A stretch of 64,000 bases of DNA from Mycolicibacterium cosmeticum (GCF_000613185.1 NZ_CCBB010000002.1:124001-188000); one strand, 5' to 3'; positions 51,777 to 61,380 are shown, counted from the first letter of the stretch. Made by a program: numbers and translations. The notes: generated by a model from the letters alone, not told the origin.

Positions 51777-51972
51777 ACCCGCCCTGGATCGGCGCCGTCG
51801 CCGACCACTGCAAACATCACAGCGTGTAACGCCGCGCGCCGCGGCCACGATCAAACACCCAGGTCAGTGGCGGCGGCCGGGCGGCGATGAGGGGTCTGCC
51901 CGGCCTCGCCAGGGTTAATGGGGGTTCGCCGCTGTGCCAGACTGGACCGCAGAAATGTACTGGAGGTGACGC
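51777..51972. other. Intergenic region before the L,D-transpeptidase
   Basis: No gene and no convincing terminator seen. GGAGGTG at 51962-51968 is the ribosome binding site of the next gene; CAGACT near 51930 is a weak -10 candidate. Confidence 0.35.
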
Positions 51973-53034
51973 ATGTCGCAGCGGACGAGACGCAGACTCG
52001 CCAGCGCGATTCTCGCGGCCGGAGTGGTCGCCGGATGGACGATCGGCAGCCCGGCTGCCTGGGCCGATCCCGAGGTCGCCCCCGATCCCGGAGTGGTCGA
52101 CGCGCCCCCCGCGCCGGCGCCGCCGCCACCGCCGGACCCGTTCGCCTTCCCGCCGCCGGCGGACCCGTTCGCGCCGCCGCCACCGCCACCCGGCGATCCG
52201 CTGGCCCCGCCGCCGGCCGATCCGCTGGCTGCCCCGCCGCAGCCGTTCAACCCGTTCGCCCCGCCGGCGGTCATCCCCGAGGGCACCCCGGCCGGGCAGA
52301 ACCCGCTGCCGTACACCGGCGAACCGGTGTTCGCGCCGCCGTCGTTCAACCCGACCAACGGGGCGATCGCCGGTGCTGCCAAGCCGATCTACATCAACTT
52401 CGCCCGGCCGATCGCCAACCGGCAGCTGGCCCAGGACGCGGTGCACATCTCGTCGGTGCCGCCGGTGCCCGGTCGCTTCTACTGGACCACCGACACCCAG
52501 CTGCGCTGGCGCCCGCTGGCGTTCTGGCCGGCCGGCACCGTCGTCAACATCGACGCCGGGGGCACCAAGTCCAGCTTCCGGGTGCCCGAGCAGCTGATCG
52601 CGACCGTCGACGACGCCACCCACACCATGACGGTGACCCGCAACGGCAAGGTGGAGAAGACCTTCCCGGTGTCGATGGGCCGCCCCGACGGCAAGCACGA
52701 GACCAAGAACGGCACCTACTACGTGCTGGAGAAGTTCCCGGACATCGTCATGGACTCGTCCACCTACGGGGTGCCGGTAGATTCCGCCGAGGGCTACAAG
52801 CTCAAGGTGCAGGACGCCGTGCGCATCGACAACAGCGGCATCTTCGTGCACAGCGCGCCGTGGTCGGTGGGCGATCAGGGCAAGCGCAACGTCAGCCACG
52901 GCTGCATCAACCTGAGCCCGGCCAACGCCCAGTGGTTCTACGACAACTTCGGCAGCGGTGACGCCGTGGTGGTGAAGAACTCCAAGGGCACCTACAACGC
53001 GCCCGACGGGGCGTCGGACTGGCAGATGTTCTAG
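51973..53034 (+). CDS. L,D-transpeptidase (YkuD), LdtMt4-like
   Basis: A 353-residue exported enzyme. The signal peptide ends near SPAAWADPE. Then comes a Pro-rich spacer (residues 35-115), an Ig-like domain (ANGAIAG.. region to about 205), and a YkuD catalytic domain with the [10 protein letters not shown] motif and catalytic Cys311. It forms 3-3 cross-links in peptidoglycan and is the target of carbapenems in this family. It corresponds to Rv0192 by position and layout. Confidence 0.91.
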   Translation: MSQRTRRRLASAILAAGVVAGWTIGSPAAWADPEVAPDPGVVDAPPAPAPPPPPDPFAFPPPADPFAPPPPPPGDPLAPPPADPLAAPPQPFNPFAPPAVIPEGTPAGQNPLPYTGEPVFAPPSFNPTNGAIAGAAKPIYINFARPIANRQLAQDAVHISSVPPVPGRFYWTTDTQLRWRPLAFWPAGTVVNIDAGGTKSSFRVPEQLIATVDDATHTMTVTRNGKVEKTFPVSMGRPDGKHETKNGTYYVLEKFPDIVMDSSTYGVPVDSAEGYKLKVQDAVRIDNSGIFVHSAPWSVGDQGKRNVSHGCINLSPANAQWFYDNFGSGDAVVVKNSKGTYNAPDGASDWQMF

Positions 53035-53045
53035 CCCCAGACACC

Positions 53046-53089
53046 AGACTCCCCGCAGTTCCGTACCGGAACTGCGGGGAGTCTGTTTT
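53046..53089. terminator. Strong intrinsic terminator between ldt and zmp1
   Basis: An 18-bp perfect stem (AGACTCCCCGCAGTTCCG and its complement) with a TAC loop, then GTTTT. It lies between two convergent stop codons and should end both transcripts. Confidence 0.9.
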
Positions 53090-53103
53090 GTGGGCTCGGT
53101 GAG

Positions 53104-55185
53104 CTAGTTCCAGATGCGCACGCGCTGATCGGGATCCAGGTACAGCTCGTCGGACTCGGCCACCTGGAACGCGTCGTAGAACGCGTCGATATTGCGCACC
53201 ACGCCGTTGCAGCGGAACTCCGGTGGTGAGTGCGGGTCGGTGGCCAGCCGGCGGATGGCCTCGGCCTCACGGGATTTGGTGCGCCACACCTGCGCCCAGC
53301 CGAACAGCACCCGCTGCACCCCGGTCAGGCCGTCGATCACCGGAGCTTCTTTGCCGTCCAGGGAGAGTTCATACGCCAGCAAGGCGATGGACAACCCGCC
53401 CAGATCGCCGATGTTCTCGCCGACCGTGAACGCCCCGTTCACGTGGTGGCCCGCGTCCAGCGCCCGGGGGCTGAATGCCTCGTACTGCTCGATCAAAGCC
53501 TTTGTGCGCAGGCCGAACTCGGCCCGGTCCGCGTCGGTCCACCAGTCCACCAGGTTGCCGTCACCGTCGTACTTGGCGCCCTGATCGTCGAAACCGTGCC
53601 CGATCTCGTGCCCGATGACCGCGCCGATCCCGCCGTAGTTGGCGGCGTCGTCGGCCTCGGCGTCGAAGAACGGCGGCTGCAGGATGGCCGCCGGGAAGAC
53701 GATCTCGTTCATCCCCGGGTTGTAGTAGGCGTTCACCGTCTGCGGGGTCATGAACCACTCGTCCCGGTCCACCGGGCCGCCGAGCTTGGCCAGCTCGCGG
53801 TCGTATTCGACGGCGTAGCCACGCTGGTAGTTGCCGTACAGGTCGGCGCGGTCGATCACCAGGGCCGAGTAGTCGCGCCAGCGGGCCGGGTAGCCGATCT
53901 TCGGGGTGAACTTGTCCAGCTTGGCCAGGGCGCGCTGCCGGGTTTCCGGGGTCATCCAGTCCAGGTTGGTGATGCTGACCCGGTAGGCCTCCCGCAGGTT
54001 GGCCACCAACTCATCCATCCGCGCCTTGGCGGCCGGCGGAAAGTGCTTCTGCACGTACAGCTTTCCGACGGCATCCCCCATCAGGTTCTCCACCAGGGCC
54101 ACGCCCCGCTTCCAGCGGTCGCGGATGGCCTCGGTGCCCGACAGGGTGCGCCCGTAGAAGTCGAAGTTCTCGGCCACCAGGTCATCGGTCAGCAGTGATG
54201 CCCGCGAGGTGATGACCCGCCAACGCAGCCAGGCCTTCCAGTCCGCCAGGGGTTCGCCCGCCCACAGCGCGGCGAACGCGGTCAGGTAATCCGGCTGGCG
54301 CACCACCACCTGGGCCGGTGTGGCGCCCAGCGCGCCCACCCAGCCCGACCAGTCGAATCCCGGTGCCTCGCCGGGCAATTCGGCGAAGGTACGCAGGTTG
54401 TAGGTCAGGTCCGCGTCGCGGCGCTTCACCACATCCCAGTGCGCGGCGGCCAGTTTGGTCTCCAGCGCCACGATGCGGGCCGCGGTGTCGGCGTGGTCGC
54501 CCTCGCCCCTGGTGCCTTCCCCGTCGCTGCGCTCGCCCCTGGTGCCTTCCCCGTCGCTGCGCTCGCCCCTGGTACCTTCCCCGTCGCTGCGCTCGCCCCC
54601 GTACACCAGGGTCAGCATCCGCGCGATGTGCGCCGGGTAGGCCGCCAGGATCGCGGCATGCTGCGGATCCCGGTAGTAGGACTCGTCGGGCAGGCCGAGC
54701 CCGGACTGCGACAGATGCAGCAGGTACCGCGTGGAGTCCTTGGAGTCGGTGTCGACGTAGACGCCGGTACCACCGCTCACGCCGGTGCGCTGCAATCCGG
54801 CGAGCACCACCGCGAGCGCGTCCGCATCGGCGGCGGCGTCGATGCCCGCCAGCTCCTCGAGCAGCGGGGCCAGCCCGCGCCGGGCCACCGTGTCGGTGTC
54901 CATGAAGCTGGCGTAGAGGTCACCGATGCGGGTCGCATCAGTTGGGCCTGAGCTGCGTTGCGCGTCGCCGGCACCGCCGGACTCGGCGGCCTCGGTGATC
55001 AGGTCACGCACCTGCTCCTCGGCGCGGTCGGCCAGGGTGCGGAAGGCGCCGTCGGTGGCGCGGTCGGCGGGAATCTCGTAGTCGGTCAGCCAGCGCCCGT
55101 TGACGTGGCCGAACAGGTCGTCCTGGGGGCGGACCTCGGCGTCGACGAAGGTGAGGTCGATACCGGAAGCAATAGTTGAACTCAC
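53104..55185 (-). CDS. zmp1: Zinc metalloprotease Zmp1 (M13/neprilysin family) with inserted repeat
   Basis: A 693-residue M13 peptidase. The active site is HEIGH (His526, Glu527, His530), with substrate-binding NAYYNPGMNEIVFPAA before it and the third-ligand motif ENIGDLGGL after it. No signal peptide is present, as in Rv0198c. It is about 30 residues longer than the M. tuberculosis protein because a GERSDGEGTR unit is repeated three times near residues 200-230. The GTG at 55185 (MSSTIASGIDL) fits the family start. A longer open frame upstream belongs to the divergent omamA region. Confidence 0.92.
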   Translation of the reverse strand: MSSTIASGIDLTFVDAEVRPQDDLFGHVNGRWLTDYEIPADRATDGAFRTLADRAEEQVRDLITEAAESGGAGDAQRSSGPTDATRIGDLYASFMDTDTVARRGLAPLLEELAGIDAAADADALAVVLAGLQRTGVSGGTGVYVDTDSKDSTRYLLHLSQSGLGLPDESYYRDPQHAAILAAYPAHIARMLTLVYGGERSDGEGTRGERSDGEGTRGERSDGEGTRGEGDHADTAARIVALETKLAAAHWDVVKRRDADLTYNLRTFAELPGEAPGFDWSGWVGALGATPAQVVVRQPDYLTAFAALWAGEPLADWKAWLRWRVITSRASLLTDDLVAENFDFYGRTLSGTEAIRDRWKRGVALVENLMGDAVGKLYVQKHFPPAAKARMDELVANLREAYRVSITNLDWMTPETRQRALAKLDKFTPKIGYPARWRDYSALVIDRADLYGNYQRGYAVEYDRELAKLGGPVDRDEWFMTPQTVNAYYNPGMNEIVFPAAILQPPFFDAEADDAANYGGIGAVIGHEIGHGFDDQGAKYDGDGNLVDWWTDADRAEFGLRTKALIEQYEAFSPRALDAGHHVNGAFTVGENIGDLGGLSIALLAYELSLDGKEAPVIDGLTGVQRVLFGWAQVWRTKSREAEAIRRLATDPHSPPEFRCNGVVRNIDAFYDAFQVAESDELYLDPDQRVRIWN
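54502..54600. repeat. Three-and-a-third tandem 30-bp repeats inside zmp1
   Basis: Units of 30 bp (core CCCCTGGTGCCTTCCCCGTC) at 54502-54531, 54532-54561 and 54562-54591, the third with one change, then 9 bp of a fourth. The period is a multiple of three, so the frame is kept and a GERSDGEGTR decapeptide is repeated. Confidence 0.92.
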
Positions 55186-55226
55186 TCTCGCATCCTGCCA
55201 GAAGTCGACCCCAGCAACGGGCCGGG

Positions 55227-55232
55227 TAGCCT
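55227..55232 (+). promoter_or_regulatory. -10 hexamer TAGCCT of a probable leaderless promoter
   Basis: TAGCCT ends 7 nt before the omamA ATG, and no Shine-Dalgarno sequence is present. Confidence 0.55.
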
Positions 55233-55239
55233 CACGGCC

Positions 55240-55824
55240 ATGCCAGATCCGCTCACCGAAGAGCCACCCGAGCCGGCCCCGGCCCTCAGCCGCTACGGCA
55301 TCGCCTCCGGGGTACTGGCCGTCGTGGCGGTCGCGGCCGCGTTGCTGGCCGCGATGATCTGGTCGGGGCACCGGGGCGAGGCCGGTGAGCTGGCCTACCG
55401 CACCCGCGTACTGCAGACGGCCGCGGACTGGACCGGCGGGCTGGTCAACATGAACAAGGACAACGTCGCGGGCAACCTGCAGAAGTTGCGCGACGGCACC
55501 GTCGGGCAGCTGAACGTGGAGTTCGACCAGACGGTCGAGCCGTTCAAGCAGATCGTGGCCAAACTGCAGGCGCAGACCGTCGGTCAGGTGGAGTCGGTGT
55601 CGCTGGAGTCGCTGCGGCACCGGTCCGGGGACGGCGACAAGCCGTCGGCCGACCAGCCCGAGTTGGCGGCGGTGGCATCCCGCACCGACACCGTCCTGGT
55701 GGTAGCGACCTCGGTCAGCCAGAACGCCGGTGGCAAACCGCAGACGGTGCGATGGAATCTGCGCCTCGGTGTCTCCGACGTGGACGGCACGTTGTTGATC
55801 TCGCGGCTGGAGACGATCCGATGA
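55240..55824 (+). CDS. omamA: Orphaned Mce-associated membrane protein OmamA
   Basis: A 194-residue protein with a short acidic N-terminus, a membrane segment (GIASGVLAVVAVAAALLAAMIW) and a periplasmic Mam-type domain ending in LLISRLETIR. It matches Rv0199, which is needed for stability of the Mce1 and Mce4 transporters in M. tuberculosis although it is encoded away from them. Here it is about 28 kb downstream of the mce1 block. omamB overlaps it by 4 bp. Confidence 0.87.
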   Translation: MPDPLTEEPPEPAPALSRYGIASGVLAVVAVAAALLAAMIWSGHRGEAGELAYRTRVLQTAADWTGGLVNMNKDNVAGNLQKLRDGTVGQLNVEFDQTVEPFKQIVAKLQAQTVGQVESVSLESLRHRSGDGDKPSADQPELAAVASRTDTVLVVATSVSQNAGGKPQTVRWNLRLGVSDVDGTLLISRLETIR

Positions 55825-56510
55825 GCAACCGGCTGCGGGTCCTGCTCTTCGACGTCCTGGCGCCGCTCGCCGCGATCGTCGCGCTGGTGTACATCGGTGC
55901 CGCGCTGGCCTGGCCGCTCTGGTGGGTCTCGGTGTGTTCGGTGCTGTGCGTGCTGATCGTCGAGGGCGTGGTGGTCAACGCGGTGCTGTTCCGGCGCGAT
56001 CGCGTCACGCTGGGCACCGACGACGACGGGCCCGGGCTGCGGCTGGCCGTCGCGGCCGGTGCGGCCCTGACGCTGAGCGCGGCGGTCGTCGTCGGCTACA
56101 CCAGTTGGACGGTGCCCGAGCGCGACCTGCACAACGACAGCGCCGAGGTGGTCGGCATCGCCAGCAGTGTCGCCGAGGCGTCGGCGACGTTCACGCCCAG
56201 CAGCCCGAATGCCTCCATCGACCGGGCGACCGCGCTGATGACACCGGACCGGGCGGAATCGTATCGAACCGAATTCGCAGCCGTGGCAAAGGATTTGACG
56301 AGTCGCAACGTCTCCGGTCAGGCGCAGACCATCTCGGCCGGGGTGGAGGCCATCGGCCCGGCCGATGCCAGCGTCGCCGTGGTGTTGCGCGGTACCCAGA
56401 ACGCGCCGGGCAAACCGGCCGACGTGGCCGTGCTGGCCCTGCGGATCCTGCTGGCCAAAGAGGACGGCAAGTGGCTGGTGACCGACGTGACGCCGATCAA
56501 CGCCCGTTAG
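55821..56510 (+). CDS. omamB: Mce-associated-like membrane protein OmamB
   Basis: A 229-residue protein with membrane segments at about residues 10-30, 33-55 and 75-100, then a periplasmic Mam-type domain (DSAEVVGIASSVAEASATFTPSSPNA to WLVTDVTPIN). It is the Rv0200 equivalent. The ATG at 55821 overlaps the omamA stop as ATGA. Its 3' end overlaps the convergent Rv0201c-like gene by 14 bp. Confidence 0.85.
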   Translation: MSNRLRVLLFDVLAPLAAIVALVYIGAALAWPLWWVSVCSVLCVLIVEGVVVNAVLFRRDRVTLGTDDDGPGLRLAVAAGAALTLSAAVVVGYTSWTVPERDLHNDSAEVVGIASSVAEASATFTPSSPNASIDRATALMTPDRAESYRTEFAAVAKDLTSRNVSGQAQTISAGVEAIGPADASVAVVLRGTQNAPGKPADVAVLALRILLAKEDGKWLVTDVTPINAR

Positions 56511-56979
56511 CGGCGTCCCGCTGCGCGCGGATCTTGGCGAACCGGTCCGACAGTCGCCGCATCCGGACCATCATCGACGCCGACGGGCAGGCGGCGCCGT
56601 CCAGCCAGCCGGTGAACTCGTCCAGCGGCACCCCGACCCGGGATGCGAACTCGTGTGGTTTCAGGCCGGAGCGTTCCAGCAGCAGCCGCACGTGGTGGGT
56701 CACCTCGGCGCGTTCGGTGGCCTCCAGATGTGCCCGCGCCTTGTCCAACACCTCCGCCAGCGCCGCCGAAACACCGTACGGCTGGGCGGTTTCCAGCACC
56801 TCTTCGACCTGACGTGCGGTCCGGCCGAACGGGTCGCGCTTGATGGCGGTCGCGATGCGCTGCCACACCGACAGGTCGTCGTTGTCTAGGGCCGCGCGGA
56901 TCGCCGAGGTCGGCCAGAACTCGACCGGCCGGTCCCCGGAGGGCACCGAGGTCTGCGCGGGCTTCGCGGCCACCGTCAC
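56497..56979 (-). CDS. Helix-turn-helix protein downstream of mmpL11 (Rv0201c-like)
   Basis: A 160-residue soluble protein. The C-terminal half contains an XRE-like helix-turn-helix (HVRLLLERSGLKPHEFASRVGVPLDEFTGWLDGAACPSASMMVRMRRL), and the N-terminal part (FWPTSAIRAALDNDDLSVWQRIATAIKRDPFGRTARQVEEVLE) is conserved in mycobacteria. It may be a regulator. The GTG start overlaps the mmpL11 stop as GTGA, so it is the second gene of that operon. Confidence 0.83.
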   Translation of the reverse strand: MTVAAKPAQTSVPSGDRPVEFWPTSAIRAALDNDDLSVWQRIATAIKRDPFGRTARQVEEVLETAQPYGVSAALAEVLDKARAHLEATERAEVTHHVRLLLERSGLKPHEFASRVGVPLDEFTGWLDGAACPSASMMVRMRRLSDRFAKIRAQRDAANGR

Positions 56980-59879
56980 CTCGTTTCCTCAAGCATCGCC
57001 ACGGCAACGGACAAGCAGCGCTTGCGGACCGTGGCCCAATCGGTGTCGGCCGAAGTCAGCACCTCGGCCGGGTCGTCCTCCGGGCGCGGGTCGGCCAACC
57101 GCCTGATCAGTTGGGAGGCCACCCACTGCGACCGCGAGCGTGTTCCACAGTAATACCGGTCCATCCCGGTCAGGACCGCGGCCGCGGTCTGGGTGTCCAT
57201 CGACTCGGCCCACCCGGCCAGATCGGCGTAATCGCGGGTCTGGTTGCGGGTCAAGATCAGGTACCCCGCCAGCCGCAGCGTCTCGGCGCCGGTCGGGATC
57301 AGCAGCCGGTCCCCGGTGGGCAGCGCGACGTTGGTGGTTTCCATCGGACTGCTGCGTTCCACCGCCGACCGGTCGGACGCCGCGATGTCCAGCGCGTCCA
57401 GCGCCACCGCCAGCCGGCCCCGCCACATGGTGACCGGATGCACCGGCTTGCGCACCGCCTGGGTGACGCCGTTGATGGTGCCGCCACGGCCCGAGCCCAC
57501 GCCGGCGAACCGGCGCGCGCCGGCCGTCGGGTCGGCGAGCGGGGTGACGCGGGGCCGGCACCCGCTGAACACCAGCGGGTCGGCGACGATGATCGACTGC
57601 GGCGCAAGGGTCTTGAGCTTGGCCGATGATTTCATCACCACCCGCAGATCCGCGCCGGGCGCGACCAGACCGGAGATGTCGTCGGGGATGAGGACCAGGT
57701 CGCCGATGTCGATCTTGGGCAGCGGCTTCTCGAAATCCACCGACGGCAGGATGCGGTCCAGCCAGCGCGGCAGCCACCAGTTCCACTGGTCGAACATCGC
57801 CATCAGCGCCGGCACCAGGACCAGGCGGACCACGGTGGCGTCCACCGCGATCGCCGTCGCGCAGGCCACGCCGATCTGGGCGACCAGTGGCATCCCCGCG
57901 AACGCGAAACCGATGAACACCGCGATCATGATCAGCGCCGCGCTGGTGATGGTGCGGGCGCTGGTGCTCACGCCGTAGGCGACCGCGTCGCGGGTGTTGT
58001 TGGTCTGCAGGAACCGTTCCCGGATCCGGGTGAGCAGGAAGATCTCGTAGTCCATCGACAGCCCGAAGGTCATGGCCAGCACCAGCGGCGGGACGGTGCT
58101 GTCCAGGGACGCCAGCGGGGCGAACCCGAGGTCCTCCAGCCAGCCCCATTCGAAGACCACCACCAGACTGCCGTAGGCCGCCGCCACCGACAGCACCGTC
58201 ATCAGCACGCCCTTGAGGGCCAGGAACACCGACCGGATCGAGATCAGCAGCATCACGAAGGCGATGACGCAGACGAACAGGAAGACCCACGGCTGCATGG
58301 CCGAGACCCGGTCGTCGAAGTCCTTGATCAACGCGGTGGGACCGCCGACGTCGATGCGCGCGCCGTCGGTCGGCAGCTTCGGCAGTTCGGCGCGCAGCCA
58401 GTCCACCGTCTTGCGCGCCGCGAGGTCCTCCGGGTCGACCGAGAGCACCGCCGAGAACAGCGCGCTGTGGTTGTCCTTGCCGAACACCGGCGGCGACACC
58501 GACGCGACATCGGGGGCCTGGGTGATCCTGGTGCGGATCGACTCGAGCGCCGGCGCCGCCTGCGTGCTGTCGGCGTTCCCGTTCGGGAAGCTCACCATGA
58601 TCCGCACCGGTCCCAGCGCGCCGGGACCCAGTGCCTCGGCCGCGGCGTTCACCCCGCCGCGGATCTCGTGACTGGGGTCGAACTGGCGGAGCATGCTGTT
58701 GCCCAGTGACATCGCGAACACCGGGGCGGCCATGGCGAGCAGCAGCAGCGACGCCAGCAGTGCCGACAGCCAGGGTCGGTGCATGACCCAGCCCGTCCAC
58801 CGGGTCCAGAACCGGGACTGCGTGGTGACCGGCCGGCGCGACCAGTGCAGCAGTGCCGACCGTTTGGCCGCCGCCCGGCCGAAGGTGGCCAGCACCGCGG
58901 GCGTGAGCGTGGTCGAGGTGAGCACCGCGATGGCCACCGCGAGGATGGCGCCGGTGGCCATCGACCGCAGGATCGGGGTGTTGATCAGGTAGATGCCGGT
59001 GACCGAGGCGATCACGGTGAGCCCCGACAGGACCACGGCCAGCCCGGAGGTGGCCATCGCGGCGTCGGTGGCCTGGGCCGGGTCACGGCCGGCCCGCAGC
59101 TCCTCCCGGAACCGCATCAGGATGAACAGGGAGTAGTCGACGGCCAGGGCGATACCGAACATCGACACCGTCGACGTCACGAACACCGACATCGTCGTCA
59201 CCGTCGACAACAGGAAGACCACGCCCATGGTGACCACGACGGTGCACACCGCCAGCAGCATCGGCATCGCGGCGGCCGCCAGCGACCCGAACACCGCGAG
59301 CAGCACGATCAGCACCACCGGCAGGTTCCACTGCTCGGCCTGGGCGATGTCGTGTTTGGTGGCGGTCTGGGCGGCCGCGCCGAGCGCCCCTTGGCCGATG
59401 ACGTAGAGCCGGACCTTGCCGTCCCGGGTCTGGCCGGCCTGGTCGCCGTCGATGCCGACCTTGGCGCGCAGCTGCTTGGCGATGTCGACGGCGCCGCTGT
59501 TGTGGAAGTCCAGTTGCAGGGTGACGACGTACGGCCGGTCCGGGGCGGGCGGGCGCTGTTGCGGATTGGGAGTCACCGTGACGCTCGGTACCTGACCCGC
59601 GATGCGCTCCAGTTCGGCGACGGCGGCGTTCATATCCTCGAACGACGCGTCGGCGCGGGGCACCGCGACGAGCGCCAGCGGCGACGCCCCCTGCTCGGGG
59701 AACTGCTGTTCGAGCTGGCGCTGGACGTACAGCGACTGGGACCCGGACACCTCGAAGCCGCCGCCGGTCAGGTTGTCCGACTGGCTCATCGCGAGGTAGA
59801 TCGAGGGCGCGAGCAGCAGTAGCCACGCGACAAACACTGCCCAGCGATATCTGCGCAGGCTGCCGCTCAAGCGCATCAT
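56976..59879 (-). CDS. mmpL11: MmpL11 RND-family lipid exporter
   Basis: A 967-residue MmpL protein: one N-terminal membrane helix, a periplasmic domain (about 35-190), a helix block with GIALAVDYSLFILMRFREEL (proton relay Asp-Tyr), a second periplasmic domain, and a second helix block with MTFGLSMDYEIFLLTRIRE. A cytoplasmic C-terminal extension of about 200 residues follows. MmpL11 moves mycolic-acid wax esters and related lipids to the surface and has been linked to heme uptake. It is the Rv0202c equivalent, divergent from the hemophore genes. Confidence 0.94.
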   Translation of the reverse strand: MMRLSGSLRRYRWAVFVAWLLLLAPSIYLAMSQSDNLTGGGFEVSGSQSLYVQRQLEQQFPEQGASPLALVAVPRADASFEDMNAAVAELERIAGQVPSVTVTPNPQQRPPAPDRPYVVTLQLDFHNSGAVDIAKQLRAKVGIDGDQAGQTRDGKVRLYVIGQGALGAAAQTATKHDIAQAEQWNLPVVLIVLLAVFGSLAAAAMPMLLAVCTVVVTMGVVFLLSTVTTMSVFVTSTVSMFGIALAVDYSLFILMRFREELRAGRDPAQATDAAMATSGLAVVLSGLTVIASVTGIYLINTPILRSMATGAILAVAIAVLTSTTLTPAVLATFGRAAAKRSALLHWSRRPVTTQSRFWTRWTGWVMHRPWLSALLASLLLLAMAAPVFAMSLGNSMLRQFDPSHEIRGGVNAAAEALGPGALGPVRIMVSFPNGNADSTQAAPALESIRTRITQAPDVASVSPPVFGKDNHSALFSAVLSVDPEDLAARKTVDWLRAELPKLPTDGARIDVGGPTALIKDFDDRVSAMQPWVFLFVCVIAFVMLLISIRSVFLALKGVLMTVLSVAAAYGSLVVVFEWGWLEDLGFAPLASLDSTVPPLVLAMTFGLSMDYEIFLLTRIRERFLQTNNTRDAVAYGVSTSARTITSAALIMIAVFIGFAFAGMPLVAQIGVACATAIAVDATVVRLVLVPALMAMFDQWNWWLPRWLDRILPSVDFEKPLPKIDIGDLVLIPDDISGLVAPGADLRVVMKSSAKLKTLAPQSIIVADPLVFSGCRPRVTPLADPTAGARRFAGVGSGRGGTINGVTQAVRKPVHPVTMWRGRLAVALDALDIAASDRSAVERSSPMETTNVALPTGDRLLIPTGAETLRLAGYLILTRNQTRDYADLAGWAESMDTQTAAAVLTGMDRYYCGTRSRSQWVASQLIRRLADPRPEDDPAEVLTSADTDWATVRKRCLSVAVAMLEETR

Positions 59880-60234
59880 GAACTGCTGGATGGCGAGCCT
59901 CCGCCTCTCTCCCCGCTCGGCTGGTAAGCCCGGAGCCTACCGCAGCCACCTGTGTCCTGACCTGCCGTGAACCGTCCCGGCCCGGGATGTGCCGGGGCGG
60001 TGTACGCCGTGGATGGGCTCCGAGCGCCGGTTGCCGCCCGGCGGCACCGCCCGCCTTGAACTGGAAGTTTGCTGTGTCGATTTCCCGTCGCCCCGCCGGG
60101 GTGGCATCATGGGCAGCGCTGTTTGCGGGTCGGGGTCTCTACAAGCCGCTACACGCGGCCACAACGGCTGTGTATGTGCCGGTCATCACTGTCAGCTGAC
60201 CGGTTATGCGGCCGTCACCGTGAAGGAGTGACCC
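59880..60234. other. Divergent intergenic region between mmpL11 and the hemophore gene
   Basis: 355 bp without a convincing gene. AAGGAGTGA before 60235 is the ribosome binding site of the hemophore-like gene. I looked for an IdeR-type iron box and did not find one. No clear -35/-10 pair could be assigned in either direction. Confidence 0.4.
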
Positions 60235-60810
60235 ATGTCGACAACGTCCAGCACCTCGCGCTCGGTGCGCCGCGCCCTGTTCGGAACATTCGCTGTGAGC
60301 GCATTCGGCGGTGTGCTGGCGGCGGGGTTGCTCACCCCGGGGGCCACCCCGACGGCCACGGGGGCCACCGATCCTTGCGCCGCCAGCCAGATCGCCAAGA
60401 CCATCGGCTCGGTGGCCACCTCCACGGGCAGCTACCTGGACGCGCACCCCGAGACCAACCAGGCGTTGACCACGATCGCGCAGCTGCCCGCCGGGCCGCA
60501 GTCGTTGGCGGCGACCAAGTCGTACTTCGACGCCAACCCGCAGGCCGGCAAGGACATGCAGCAGTTGCAGCAGCCCTTGGTATCGCTGTCGACGCAGTGC
60601 CGGCTGCCGATCACGGTGCCCCAACTGCTGGGCTTGATGCAGGCCGCGCAGAACCAGGGGACGGGTTTGCCGGCCGCGCTGACACCGGCCCAGTCCCTGG
60701 GCGCCGCGAGCACCTCGGGGGCCGGTTCGGCGGCCGGCACGGCACCCGACCCGGTGGGTGGCACCGGCACCGGGCCGCTGCCCGGACCGGCCGCGATCAC
60801 CCCTCGGTAG
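60235..60810 (+). CDS. Secreted hemophore-related protein (MHB domain) with long tail
   Basis: A 191-residue exported protein: signal peptide (RALFGTFAVSAFGGVLAAGLL, to about residue 43), then a small helical heme-binding-type domain with two cysteines (DPCAASQIAKT and STQCRLP) and the repeated motif YLDAHPETNQALT / YFDANPQAGKDM. The Ala/Gly/Pro-rich tail (residues 125-191) is absent from Rv0203. It lies divergent from mmpL11, the arrangement of the Rv0203 heme-uptake system. Heme binding itself is inferred. Confidence 0.82.
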   Translation: MSTTSSTSRSVRRALFGTFAVSAFGGVLAAGLLTPGATPTATGATDPCAASQIAKTIGSVATSTGSYLDAHPETNQALTTIAQLPAGPQSLAATKSYFDANPQAGKDMQQLQQPLVSLSTQCRLPITVPQLLGLMQAAQNQGTGLPAALTPAQSLGAASTSGAGSAAGTAPDPVGGTGTGPLPGPAAITPR

Positions 60811-60991
60811 CCCGAACGGGGCCGTCGAGCCTCCCACGCACGCCGTGCGAGCTGCATATTCAGGGTTTCTGAGGATTCGTTGTCAGCAAGCCGCGAAAGT
60901 CCATGGGGATTCTGCTTAGCTTCATGGTGTCGATAACCGCTCGTGGTTACCGGCCCTGGTGAACCTGGATGAATCGGTAAGGAGCTTGACC
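60811..60991. other. Intergenic region between the two hemophore-like genes, with candidate promoter
   Basis: TAGCTT at 60917-60922 could be a -10 element. TAACC-N6-GGTTA (60934-60949) is a short inverted repeat downstream of it. AAGGAG at 60979-60984 is the ribosome binding site of the second gene. Confidence 0.4.
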
Positions 60992-61375
60992 ATGTTGCTC
61001 TCGGCTCGTGCTGCGCGGCGTGCGGTTGCTGGCGCGGTGGGCACCGGCGCAGTCGCCGGCGCGATGTTGTTCGGTGCCATCCCCTCGGCACTTGCCGACG
61101 ACCCGGCCAACAACCCCCCCAACTGCACCGCGGCCGACCTGGCCGGCGTGGCGTCCGGAGTCTCCGCGGGGACGTCCGCGTACCTGTTCACCCATCCCGA
61201 TGTGAACTGGTTCTTCACCAGTCTCGAGGGCCTGCCCCGCGATGAGGTCCGCAAGCAGGTGGCCGACTACCTCGACAAGAACCCGCAGACCAAGGCGGAG
61301 CTGACGGGTATCCGGCAGCCGCTGGTGGATCTGAAGAACCGCTGCGGCGCCGCACCGGCGCCTGCCATACCGTAG
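60992..61375 (+). CDS. Second secreted hemophore-related protein (MHB domain, Rv0203-like)
   Basis: A 127-residue exported protein of about Rv0203 size. The signal peptide covers roughly the first 37 residues ([22 protein letters not shown]). The mature part has two cysteines (PPNCTAAD and KNRCGAA) and the paired [12 protein letters not shown] / [12 protein letters not shown] motifs that hold the heme-binding tyrosine-type residues in this family. The ATG at 60992 has AAGGAG with the proper spacing. It follows a longer paralogue and lies next to mmpL11, so a joint role in heme acquisition is inferred. Confidence 0.84.
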   Translation: MLLSARAARRAVAGAVGTGAVAGAMLFGAIPSALADDPANNPPNCTAADLAGVASGVSAGTSAYLFTHPDVNWFFTSLEGLPRDEVRKQVADYLDKNPQTKAELTGIRQPLVDLKNRCGAAPAPAIP

Positions 61376-61380
61376 GTAGC

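Noticed and set aside
53230..54198. Plus-strand open frame (322 codons) opposite zmp1
   Set aside because: It covers the HEIGH-containing region of zmp1 in antisense and has no recognisable domain.
54502..54600. 30-bp repeats as a CRISPR array
   Set aside because: The copies are contiguous without spacers and are translated in frame within zmp1.
59880..60234. IdeR iron box before the hemophore genes
   Set aside because: No TTAGG...CCTAA-type palindrome is present.
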